Positions 22,527 to 28,315 are shown, counted from the first letter of the stretch. The stretch: DNA of 28,315 nt from DASUKL01 sp036278755 (GCA_036278755.1 DASUKL010000040.1:1-28315), one strand, 5' to 3'. A program made the numbers and translations. The notes: a model not told the origin generated them from the sequence alone.

Positions 22527-22997
22527 GTGACTCCTTCCCTCGCTCCGGCCGCGGCCGAGCTGCGGCCGATCCGCGAGGTCGCCCGCCTCGTCGGCCTCAC
22601 CCCGCGGGCCATCCGCTACTACGAAGGCCTGGGCCTCATCGAGCCCGCTGCCCGCTCGTCCGGTGCCTATCGGCTCTTCTCCGACCACGACATCGAGCGC
22701 CTCCGGCGCATCAAGGCCCTCCGTGAGGACGCCGGCTTCTCGCTGGCCGAGATCGGCCGGTTCGTGGCCGACGAGGAGGCCCTGGCCCACGTGCGGACGG
22801 CCTACCGAGCTACGCCCGACCCGCTCGAACGGCGCCGCCTGGCCAGCCAAGGCGTGGCTCGCCTGGAGTCCCAGGTCGAGCTCCTGCGGGCCAAGATCGG
22901 GCGCCTGGCGGCCATGGTGGGGGAGGCCGAGGCGCGTCGGGCCAAGCTCCTGGCGGCCATCGCCGAGCTTGACGCCGCCGTCAAGGTGGAAGCATGA
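22527..22997 (+). CDS. MerR-family transcriptional regulator
   Basis: 156 residues. A winged helix-turn-helix at about 13-80 (PIREVARLVGLTPRAIRYYE, then GAYRLFSDHDIERLRRIK and EDAGFSLAEIGRF) is followed by a long dimerisation helix (about 105-155, ARLESQVELLRAKIGRLAAM). There are no cysteines at all, so it is not a metal- or redox-thiol sensor of the MerR/SoxR kind. A drug- or small-molecule-type regulator of the adjacent exporter is more likely. The GTG start at 22527 follows the -10 by 7 nt. Its stop overlaps the exporter ATG (ATGA), so both are one translationally coupled operon that the protein probably controls. Confidence 0.93.
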   Translation: MTPSLAPAAAELRPIREVARLVGLTPRAIRYYEGLGLIEPAARSSGAYRLFSDHDIERLRRIKALREDAGFSLAEIGRFVADEEALAHVRTAYRATPDPLERRRLASQGVARLESQVELLRAKIGRLAAMVGEAEARRAKLLAAIAELDAAVKVEA

Positions 22998-24610
22998 CCG
23001 CGAAGGGCTGGCGCACGAGGCTGCAGGCCGGTCGGTTCGTCGATCCCGAGGCGCCCGGCTACCGCTGGTGGCTCCTCGTCGTCACCAGCCTGGGCGCGCT
23101 GCTGGCCTCGTTGACCTCGGGCACGCTCGTCATCGCCCTGCCCGATATCCTGCGCGACCTCCACACCGACCTCTTCGCCCTCATGTGGATCATCGTCGGC
23201 TACACCCTCGTGGTGACCGTGCTGGTCCTCAACGCCGGGCGCCTGGCCGACCGCTTCGGGCGGGCTCGGACGTACACCCTCGGCTTCGCCGTCTTCACCG
23301 TGGCGTCGGTCTTCTGCGCCATCGCCCCGGACCCGCTGAGCCTCATCGGCGGCCGGGTCGCCCAGGGCGTCGGCGGAGCGTTCATGTTCGCCAACAGCTC
23401 GGCCCTCGTGACCGACGCCTTCCCCCGCCGCGAGCTGGGCCGGGCCCTGGGCATCAACGCCATGGTCGTCGGGGCGGGGCTCATCCTGGGCCCCATCCTC
23501 GGTGGCTGGCTGACCGGCTTCGGCTGGCGCTGGGTCTTCTGGTTCAACGTGCCGATCGGCATCGTGGGCGTCGTGGCGGCCTGGGCCATCCTGGTCGAGC
23601 AGGCCCGGCCCCAGCGGGACGCGGGCATCGACTGGGCGGGCTCGGCCCTCTACCTCGTCTCGCTCCTGGCCCTCATGACCTCGCTGGCCTTCGGCGGCAT
23701 CTACGGCTGGGGCACCTGGTGGGTCATCGGCGGCTTCGTCCTGTTCATCGTCGTGCTCCCGTTCTTCCTCTGGCTCGAGACGCGGGTGAAGTCCCCGCTC
23801 CTCGATATGAGCCTCTTCCACGACCGCCTCTTCACCATGGGTAACCTGACCGGCCTGCTGAACGGCGTGGCCCGCAACGGCGTGCTGTTCCTCCTGGTCT
23901 TCTACTTCCAGGGCGTCAAGGGCGACGACCCGGTCACGGCGGGCATCCTCCTCGCCCCGCTGGCCGTGGGCTTGCTCGTCCTCTCCCCGGTGAGCGGCGC
24001 CCTGGCCGACCGGTACGGGTCGCGGCTCCTGGCCACGGCCGGCATGCTCATCACGGGCGTCGGCCTGGCCGGGCTCATCACCATCGACGTCGACACGCCG
24101 CTGTGGCAGCTCGTCGTCTGGCAGCTGGTCATCGGCGCCGGCTCGGGCATCTTCAACTCACCCAACACGAGCGCCGTGATGGGCGTCGTGCCGCCGGCCA
24201 AGCGGGGCATCGGGGCGGGCATGCGGGCCATGCTCACGAACACGGGCTTCATCATCTCGATCGCCCTGGCCATCGGGCTGATGACGACGGCCATGGATCC
24301 CACGGTCATGGTCGCGGTCTTCGCCGGGACCCAGGCTGGGTCATCCGGCATCGACCTCGGACCGTTCATCACCGCCCTCCGGATCGCCTTCGCGGCGGGC
24401 GTGGTGGCCAGCGTCGTGGGGGCCATCATCTCGGCCATGCGCGGCGGTCATCGCTCCTGGGAGGAGGGCGACGAGCTCGCGCCGAATGCCTCGGATCCGT
24501 CCCAGCCGAACGCCTCGGACCCGTCCCAGCCGAACGCCTCGGATCCGTCCCGGCCGTCGGCCCTGCCCGACCACGTCGGCGGCACCGCCACTGCCAATCA
24601 GGAGCCCTGA
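22994..24610 (+). CDS. DHA2-family (14-helix) MFS drug exporter
   Basis: 538 residues with about fourteen hydrophobic segments starting YRWWLLVVTSLGALLASLTS. The signature LVIALPDILRDL resembles the helix-1 motif of DHA2 exporters. The loop NAGRLADRFGRARTYTLGF is MFS motif A. The antiporter motif C is MVVGAGLILGPILGGWLTGF. A cytoplasmic tail of about 50 residues contains three NASDPSQP-type repeats. It likely exports drugs or toxic metabolites using the proton gradient. GGTGGA lies 3 nt before the ATG at 22994, which overlaps the merR stop. Substrate unknown. Confidence 0.94.
   Translation: MTAKGWRTRLQAGRFVDPEAPGYRWWLLVVTSLGALLASLTSGTLVIALPDILRDLHTDLFALMWIIVGYTLVVTVLVLNAGRLADRFGRARTYTLGFAVFTVASVFCAIAPDPLSLIGGRVAQGVGGAFMFANSSALVTDAFPRRELGRALGINAMVVGAGLILGPILGGWLTGFGWRWVFWFNVPIGIVGVVAAWAILVEQARPQRDAGIDWAGSALYLVSLLALMTSLAFGGIYGWGTWWVIGGFVLFIVVLPFFLWLETRVKSPLLDMSLFHDRLFTMGNLTGLLNGVARNGVLFLLVFYFQGVKGDDPVTAGILLAPLAVGLLVLSPVSGALADRYGSRLLATAGMLITGVGLAGLITIDVDTPLWQLVVWQLVIGAGSGIFNSPNTSAVMGVVPPAKRGIGAGMRAMLTNTGFIISIALAIGLMTTAMDPTVMVAVFAGTQAGSSGIDLGPFITALRIAFAAGVVASVVGAIISAMRGGHRSWEEGDELAPNASDPSQPNASDPSQPNASDPSRPSALPDHVGGTATANQEP
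24482..24553. repeat. 24-bp tandem repeat (3 copies) in the exporter tail
   Basis: Three copies (24482-24505, 24506-24529, 24530-24553) encode PNASDPSQ units. They differ at only a few positions. The frame is kept, so copy number can change without disrupting the protein. Confidence 0.9.
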
Positions 24611-24645
24611 GCCGGCGATCCACCTGGTGGCCTCAGCGTCCGTTC

Positions 24646-24707
24646 CCAGCGGACGGTCGGCGACGTGCCAGCGGACGGTAGGCGACGTGCCAGCGGACGG
24701 TAGGCGG
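24646..24707. repeat. 22-bp tandem repeat (2.8 copies) upstream of the acyl-CoA dehydrogenase
   Basis: Copies at 24646-24667, 24668-24689 and a partial 24690-24707 begin ccagcggacggt. The first two differ at one base. The 22-bp period is close to two helical turns, and the array ends 15 bp before the -10 box of the next gene. It is a candidate array of operator sites, or alternatively simple slippage. Confidence 0.85.
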
Positions 24708-24722
24708 CCCTTGCCGCGGGCG

Positions 24723-24728
24723 TAGCAT
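24723..24728 (+). promoter_or_regulatory. -10 box TAGCAT, leaderless start of the acyl-CoA dehydrogenase
   Basis: TAGCAT ends exactly 6 nt before the ATG at 24735. The usual -35 position falls within the last 22-bp repeat and shows no consensus, so the promoter may depend on an activator bound at the repeats. Confidence 0.55.
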
Positions 24729-24734
24729 CCGCTC

Positions 24735-25967
24735 ATGGACCTCGATCTCTCCGCCGAGCATCAACTGCTCCGGCAGACCATCCGCGATTTCTGCGCTCGC
24801 GAGGTGGAGCCGGTCATCGACGAGCACGAGCGGGCGCGCCGCTTTCCCACCGACATCGTGGCCATGCTGGGCCCGATGGGCCTCCTGGGCGTGCCCTACC
24901 CGGAGGACGAGGGCGGAGCCGGGCTCGACACCCTGGCCTACGCCATCGCCGTCGAGGAGCTCTCCCGCGCCTGGGGCTCGCTCGGGCTGATCGTGGCGGC
25001 CCACACCAGCCTGGCCTGTGGCCCGCTGCATCTCGCCGCCACCGCCGAGCAGAAGGAGCGCTTCCTCGTCCCCCTGGCCCAGGGCAAGGTCATCGGGGCG
25101 TTCGGGCTGACCGAACCCGAAGCCGGCTCCGATTCGGGCGGCACGCGCACGACGGCCAGGTTCGAGCCGAACGACGGGGCCGACCCCGAGCGCCTGGACG
25201 GCTCGGGCGCCGACGGTTCGGGCTCGGGCGCCGACGCATCGGGCGTCTGGGTCATCGAGGGTCGGAAGCGCTTCATCACCAATGCCGGGCAGGCCGGGAC
25301 CTACGTCGTCACGGCCCGGACCGGCGACCGTCCGGACGGCTCGGCGGAGATCAGCGCCTTCATCGTGCCGGCCGACACGCCCGGCTTCAGCGTGGGCCGG
25401 CTCGAGGAGAAGATGGGCCTCCACAGCAGCGCCACCGGCGAGCTCATCTTCGATGGCTGCCGCCTCCCTGCCGCCGCTATGCTGGGCGAGCGCGGGGCCG
25501 GCTGGAAGCTGTTCTTGGCCACGCTCGACGGCGGTCGGGTGAGCATCGGGGCCATGGCCGTGGGGCTGGCCCAGGCCGCGCTCGATGCGGCCGTCGCGTA
25601 CGCCCGGGAGCGGCGGCAGTTCGGCCGGCCGATCGGCACCTTCGAGGGCGTGGCCTTCATGGTCGCCGACATGGCCACCGAGGTGGAGGCGGCCCGCCAG
25701 ATGGTCTACCGCGCCGCCTGGCTCAAGGATCAGGGTCGGGACTACGCCCTGGCCGCGGCGCAGGCCAAGCTCTTCGCCTCCGAGGTCTCGCAGCGCGCGA
25801 CCAACGCCGCGGTCCAAATCCACGGCGGCTACGGCTACGTCGAGGAGTACAAGGTGGAGCGCTACCTGCGCGACGCCAAGCTGACGGAGATCGGGGAGGG
25901 AACGAGCCAGATCCAGCGACTGGTCATCGGCCGCCGCGTGCTGGGCCTGCCGGTGGCCCAAAGCTAG
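24735..25967 (+). CDS. acyl-CoA dehydrogenase
   Basis: This FAD enzyme of 410 residues oxidises acyl-CoA to 2-enoyl-CoA. Helical N-domain: LRQTIRDFCAREVEPVIDEH. FAD/substrate signatures: FGLTEPEAGSDSGGTRTTA, GRKRFITNAGQAGTYVV, KMGLHSSATGELIFDGCRLP. C-domain: ARERRQFGRPIGTFEGV, VQIHGGYGYVEEYKVERYLR and catalytic-type E388 in TEIGEGTSQIQRL. Between residues about 145 and 172 there is an unusual Gly/Ser/Asp-rich insert (RLDGSGADGSGSGADASG). The KLTEIGEGTSQIQ position fits short/medium and branched-chain (isovaleryl-type) enzymes. With a branched-chain 2-oxo acid dehydrogenase nearby, leucine/valine/isoleucine breakdown is a reasonable but unproven context. It is monocistronic, with a TAGCAT leaderless start. 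Confidence 0.94.
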   Translation: MDLDLSAEHQLLRQTIRDFCAREVEPVIDEHERARRFPTDIVAMLGPMGLLGVPYPEDEGGAGLDTLAYAIAVEELSRAWGSLGLIVAAHTSLACGPLHLAATAEQKERFLVPLAQGKVIGAFGLTEPEAGSDSGGTRTTARFEPNDGADPERLDGSGADGSGSGADASGVWVIEGRKRFITNAGQAGTYVVTARTGDRPDGSAEISAFIVPADTPGFSVGRLEEKMGLHSSATGELIFDGCRLPAAAMLGERGAGWKLFLATLDGGRVSIGAMAVGLAQAALDAAVAYARERRQFGRPIGTFEGVAFMVADMATEVEAARQMVYRAAWLKDQGRDYALAAAQAKLFASEVSQRATNAAVQIHGGYGYVEEYKVERYLRDAKLTEIGEGTSQIQRLVIGRRVLGLPVAQS

Positions 25968-26051
25968 GTCCAGAGCCCGGGCCTAGGCCGGAGCCGACCG
26001 CCGCTGCGGCCGCCATCGGCTCCGCGGTGGGATCTCGACGCCGCGGTCTCC

Positions 26052-26230
26052 TTCGCTCACGGCAAATGGATCACGAGGAAACGCCCGTCCTCCGGCCGCG
26101 ATCGGCGCCGCCGCGGTGTCTCGTTCGCTCACGGCAAATGGATCACGAGGGATCGCTCGTCCTCCGGCCGCGATCGGCGCCGCCGCGGTGTCTCGTTCGC
26201 TCACGGCAAATGGATTACGACGAAACGGCG
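26052..26230 (+). repeat. 72-bp tandem repeat, family A
   Basis: Copies at 26052-26123 and 26124-26195 plus a partial third copy to about 26230. The core GCAAATGGATC is followed by a GC-rich half (ccggccgcgatcggcgccg) that can fold into a short hairpin. The length is a multiple of 3, which leaves minus-strand frames open. Confidence 0.88.
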
Positions 26231-26234
26231 TTCC

Positions 26235-26355
26235 GGCGCCCCGCACCGCGGTCATCGACCCGATCCATTTGCTGGCAGCAACAAGGCGAGCGAGCTTGGG
26301 TCCGGTGGCGCCCCGCACCGCGGTCATCGTCGATCCATTTGCTGGCAGCAACAAG
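26235..26355 (-). repeat. inverted family B repeat units
   Basis: Two units begin ggcgccccgcaccgcggtca (at 26235 and 26307, 72 bp apart). Each contains GATCCATTTGCTGGCAGCAA and ends ACAAGGCG. Their GATCCATTTGC is the complement of the family A core, so they are head-to-head with family A. Confidence 0.85.
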
Positions 26356-26419
26356 GCGCCGCCGTGGACGCGGCGATGTGTCGCGGGGGCCCCTGCGGCT
26401 CTGCCCGTCGGTCCAGTGG

Positions 26420-26480
26420 GGCGCCGCCCGTCGGTCCCCTGCGGCGCCGCCCGTCGATTCCCTGCGGCGCCGCATGATGG
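26420..26480. repeat. 23-bp GC-rich tandem repeat
   Basis: Units 26420-26442 and 26443-26465 begin ggcgccgcccgtcg and end ccctgc. A partial third unit starts at 26466. They lie between the 72-bp arrays and the terB-like gene. Confidence 0.75.
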
Positions 26481-26556
26481 GCCAAACGAGGTCGCGGCTG
26501 CGGCCGCGATGGGCTCCGTCGCGGCGGCTCGTTCGCTCACGCTGGCACCGGTGTGT

Positions 26557-26562
26557 CATGCT
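26557..26562 (+). promoter_or_regulatory. weak -10-like CATGCT before the terB-like gene
   Basis: CATGCT ends 6 nt before the ATG at 26569, the same distance as the clear TANNNT boxes elsewhere. It lacks the T in position one, so it is a weak candidate. Confidence 0.3.
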
Positions 26563-26568
26563 CGGACC

Positions 26569-27300
26569 ATGTCCTATCTTCGCTTCCTCCATCCCGGTCG
26601 AGACGTCGCGCCCGTTCGGCCGGCCGGCCCCAGCACCTCGCCGGATGCCGAGACGGCCACGGTGCGGCGGATCGTCGGTCAGCTGGAGGCCCTGCCGCCC
26701 GATCGGGCCGCGTTCATCGCCGGCTTCGCCTACATCCTGGCCCGCGTCGCCAACGCCGACCTCGACATCAGCGACGCCGAGGCGGCCGAGATCGAGCAGC
26801 TCGTCATGGCCCAAGGCGGGATGTCCGAGGCGGAGGCCGTCCTCGTCGTGGGCATCGCCCGCACCCAGGCCCGACTCGAGGGCGCCACGGAGGATTACCT
26901 CGTCACCCGCCGCTTCCGCGAGATCAGCACGGTCGAGCAGCGGCAGCAGCTCCTGGCCTGCCTCTTCGCCGTGGCCATCGCCGGCGACGAGACGATCTCC
27001 GCCGAGGAGAACGTCGAGATCCGCCAGATCTCCGACGAGCTGGGCTTCACGATGGCCGAGCTGAACGCCGTGCGCTCCACCTACGCCGGCTGGATGTCCT
27101 CGGTCGCCACCGTCGCCCTGGCCGCCCGGCGCGCCGCGAAGTCCGATCCGACGCCTGCGACCCCGAGCGCCGCAGTGCCGACCGCAGAAGTCCCGAGCTC
27201 CGGCCCGGCGAGCCCCGAAGCCGCACCCGCCGGCACCCCGGCGGCCGAACCTACGCCCCCAGGATCCAGCCCCACCGCCGAGTCGGAAGGAGGTCGTTGA
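26569..27300 (+). CDS. TerB-like (tellurite-resistance family) protein
   Basis: 243 residues. A helical TerB-type domain spans about 45-175: FIAGFAYILARVANADLDIS and EAAEIEQLVMAQGGMSEAEA, then LLACLFAVAIAGDETISAEE and EIRQISDELGFTMAELNAVR. The repeated acidic patterns NADLDISDAEA and GDETISAEE are the metal-binding-like loops of this family. A Pro/Ala/Ser-rich tail (about 190-243) is probably disordered. TerB-family domains occur in metal/stress-response systems and in other proteins, and exact roles are rarely known. The ATG at 26569 follows the repeat region. Its stop overlaps the dodecin start (TGATG), so the two are co-translated. Confidence 0.85.
   Translation: MSYLRFLHPGRDVAPVRPAGPSTSPDAETATVRRIVGQLEALPPDRAAFIAGFAYILARVANADLDISDAEAAEIEQLVMAQGGMSEAEAVLVVGIARTQARLEGATEDYLVTRRFREISTVEQRQQLLACLFAVAIAGDETISAEENVEIRQISDELGFTMAELNAVRSTYAGWMSSVATVALAARRAAKSDPTPATPSAAVPTAEVPSSGPASPEAAPAGTPAAEPTPPGSSPTAESEGGR
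27287..27294 (+). promoter_or_regulatory. consensus Shine-Dalgarno AAGGAGGT for the dodecin gene
   Basis: AAGGAGGT ends 5 nt before the ATG at 27300. It is the strongest ribosome site in the window and contrasts with the leaderless first genes. It allows high dodecin translation independent of the terB-like gene. Confidence 0.8.
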
Positions 27301-27509
27301 TGACTGTGGCCCGCGTCACCGAGATCAGCTCCTCGTCGGAGAAGAGCTTCGAGGATGCCATCCATACCGGGATCGCCCGAGCGTCCAAGACCCTGCGCAA
27401 CGTCCGCAGCGCCTGGATCAAGGAGCAGCAGGTAGACGTCCGGGACGGACGGATCACCCGCTACCGGGTCAACATGCTGGTCACGTTCGTCCTGGACGAG
27501 ACCGACTGA
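27300..27509 (+). CDS. dodecin, flavin-binding storage protein
   Basis: This 69-residue protein is missed if only long frames are considered. It starts MTVARVTEISSSSEKSFEDA and continues IHTGIARASKTLRNVRSAWIKEQQV, then RYRVNMLVTFVLDETD. This is the full beta-alpha-beta-beta dodecin fold. W39 in AWIKEQ is the tryptophan that stacks on flavin in the dodecameric shell, and the downstream Gln (Q42 or Q43) fits the flavin-contact position. Dodecins store or buffer riboflavin/FMN or CoA. The ATG overlaps the terB-like stop by 1 nt. The 3' end overlaps the opposing methyltransferase gene by 29 bp. Length and fold match the family exactly. Confidence 0.93.
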   Translation: MTVARVTEISSSSEKSFEDAIHTGIARASKTLRNVRSAWIKEQQVDVRDGRITRYRVNMLVTFVLDETD

Positions 27510-28308
27510 GCCGCCGCTGGCGGCTGGCCTCGTAGCACAGGACCGCCGCCGTGGCCGACACGTTGAGGCTGTCCGCGCGGCCGAGCATCGGCAGCCGGAC
27601 CGCCTCGATCCCTTCGCCTGACCAGGCGTCCGTGAGCCCCTGGGCCTCCGAGCCCAGGACGATGGCCGTGGGCCCGGTGAGGTCCACGGCGTCGTAGTCG
27701 GTCGCCCCGTCGACCCGCGCCGCGACGATGCGCAGGCCGCGGTCCGCCAGCCATGTCCGTACCGCGCCCGACGAGCCGATCCGCAGCGGCAGGCTGAAGA
27801 CCGTGCCCAGGCTGGCCCGGATCGTGTTCGGGTTCCAGGGATCGGCCACGGGGTCGGCCAGGATGACGGCCGACACGCCGGCCCCGTCGGCGCTGCGCAG
27901 GACCGCGCCCACGTTGCCCGGCTTCTCCAACCCTTCGAGCACGACCATCAGCGGATCGGCTGGCAGGGCCGCCCCCAGCCCCTCGAGATCCTCGATGTCG
28001 TGCGGCGCGGCCACGACGGCCACGATGCCTTCCGAGCGGTCGCCGAAGGCCACTTTGCCCAGCGCCTCCGGCCCGACCGTGACGATGGCCACGCCCTGAG
28101 CCCGCAGATGCTCGACGAGCTGAGCCCGGGCCGGATCGGCCGCCACGGCGACGGGCTCCACGAACGCCTCGAGGACCGCGAATCCGGCGTCCAGTGCCCG
28201 GCCGATCTCTCGCGTCCCGTCCACGAGGAAGCGGCCCTCCCTGGTCCGTGCCCGCCGCTCACGGAGGGCGGCCGCGGCCCGGAGGCGGGGGTTGTGGAGG
28301 CTGGTCAC
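27481..28308 (-). CDS. SpoU/TrmH-family RNA 2'-O-methyltransferase
   Basis: 275 residues. An N-terminal substrate-binding domain (MTSLHNPRLRAAAALRERRA, then REGRFLVDGTREIGRALDAG) is followed by a SPOUT knot domain. Motif 1 is LEGLEKPGNVGAVLRSADG, motif 2 IVLGSEAQGL, and motif 3 LPMLGRADSLNVSATAAVL. This set is typical of TrmH/RlmB-like enzymes that methylate a ribose 2'-OH in 23S rRNA or tRNA using S-adenosylmethionine. The exact target cannot be told, but the N-terminal domain resembles the 23S rRNA-acting group (TsnR/RlmB). The start is GTG at 28308, close to the right edge. The 3' end converges on and overlaps the dodecin gene. Confidence 0.92.
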   Translation of the reverse strand: MTSLHNPRLRAAAALRERRARTREGRFLVDGTREIGRALDAGFAVLEAFVEPVAVAADPARAQLVEHLRAQGVAIVTVGPEALGKVAFGDRSEGIVAVVAAPHDIEDLEGLGAALPADPLMVVLEGLEKPGNVGAVLRSADGAGVSAVILADPVADPWNPNTIRASLGTVFSLPLRIGSSGAVRTWLADRGLRIVAARVDGATDYDAVDLTGPTAIVLGSEAQGLTDAWSGEGIEAVRLPMLGRADSLNVSATAAVLCYEASRQRRLSRSRPGRT

Positions 28309-28315
28309 GACGGCG

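Larger units (their letters stand above)
25968..26568. repeat. 600-bp intergenic repeat region with opposed 72-bp units
   Basis: The region between the acyl-CoA dehydrogenase and terB-like genes holds no convincing gene. Family A, read on the plus strand, starts TTCGCTCACGGCAAATGGAT and repeats with a period of exactly 72 bp, beginning at 26052, 26124 and 26196. The first two copies match at 69 of 72 positions; the third is partial. Degenerate copies precede it (about 26000-26051) and follow it (about 26498-26540). Family B (26235-26285, 26307-26355) carries GATCCATTTGC, the exact reverse complement of the A core, so the two families point at each other. A third block of 23-bp repeats lies at 26420-26480. 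No transposase or spacer-like sequence is seen. Confidence 0.8.

Noticed and set aside
24633..25961. 442-aa minus-strand frame across the acyl-CoA dehydrogenase
   Set aside because: Shadow frame. Its C-terminal TVRWHVAYRPLA repeat comes from the 22-bp DNA repeat, not from a protein family.
26052..26355. CRISPR array
   Set aside because: Units are contiguous 72-bp tandem copies with no variable spacers, change orientation, and no cas gene is present.
26052..26355. Insertion sequence or miniature transposon
   Set aside because: The opposed cores resemble terminal inverted repeats, but there are multiple tandem copies on each side, no target-site duplication could be identified, and no transposase remnant is present.
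25983..26540. 185-aa minus-strand frame through the 72-bp repeats with 24-residue repeating peptide
   Set aside because: The frame stays open because the unit is a multiple of 3. The inverted family B units are translated in an unrelated way within the same frame, which a real repeat protein would not do. No recognisable fold.
1..28315. tRNA, rRNA or well-known riboswitch
   Set aside because: No cloverleaf, rRNA-like conserved block or known aptamer consensus was recognised by eye in any intergenic gap. A covariance-model search would settle this.

Overview
The window is about 28.3 kb of very GC-rich bacterial chromosome, densely packed with genes on both strands. GC bias is strong at third codon positions, so the antisense frames of most genes are also open for long stretches. 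There are no tRNA or rRNA genes, no CRISPR array and no transposase. Gene content and style suggest a Chloroflexota-type bacterium, perhaps near the Limnocylindria, although a deep actinobacterial relative cannot be excluded. The pointers are a soluble GAF/PAS histidine kinase, a LIG-POL ligase D, a branched-chain-type 2-oxo acid dehydrogenase set, PT-rich secreted proteins, and -10 boxes placed directly in front of start codons. The taxonomic call is inference.

Left part (1-8.2 kb): a partial zinc-ribbon protein at the left edge (minus), a roughly 640-bp stretch without a convincing gene, ligase D (minus), and divergent from it a two-cupin protein. A kinase/response-regulator pair is followed by a MutY-type adenine glycosylase. 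Next come a convergent VapBC toxin-antitoxin pair with a clear operator, an NAD(P)HX epimerase and a small two-helix membrane protein.

Centre (10.1-19.4 kb): a 2-oxo acid dehydrogenase locus in the order E3, E1-alpha, E1-beta, then a minus-strand exported PT-rich/SH3 protein, then E2, a 660-bp repeat-rich spacer and lipoyl synthase LipA. All catalytic parts of the complex plus a lipoylation enzyme are therefore present. E1-alpha and E1-beta carry branched-chain-type signatures. A 21-codon leaderless ORF precedes E3. A small exported protein and a near-perfect palindromic terminator close the block.

Right part (19.4-28.3 kb): an adenosine-deaminase-family protein with one altered active-site residue converges on a Mug/TDG-type uracil glycosylase. 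That glycosylase is divergent from a 12-helix MFS transporter. A MerR regulator and a 14-helix DHA2 exporter form an overlapping operon. Then come a tandem-repeat leader, an acyl-CoA dehydrogenase, a 600-bp array of 72-bp repeats in opposing orientations, a TerB-like protein translationally coupled to a dodecin, and a SpoU/TrmH-family RNA methyltransferase.

The most coherent unexplained signal is transcriptional. About eleven transcription-leading genes have a TANNNT hexamer ending 6-9 nt before their ATG/GTG, which predicts leaderless mRNAs. Most genes inside operons instead overlap the gene before them or carry a Shine-Dalgarno sequence. The next most interesting signals are the two repeat-filled intergenic regions (17.05-17.52 kb and 25.97-26.57 kb), which look neither coding nor like any standard mobile element.
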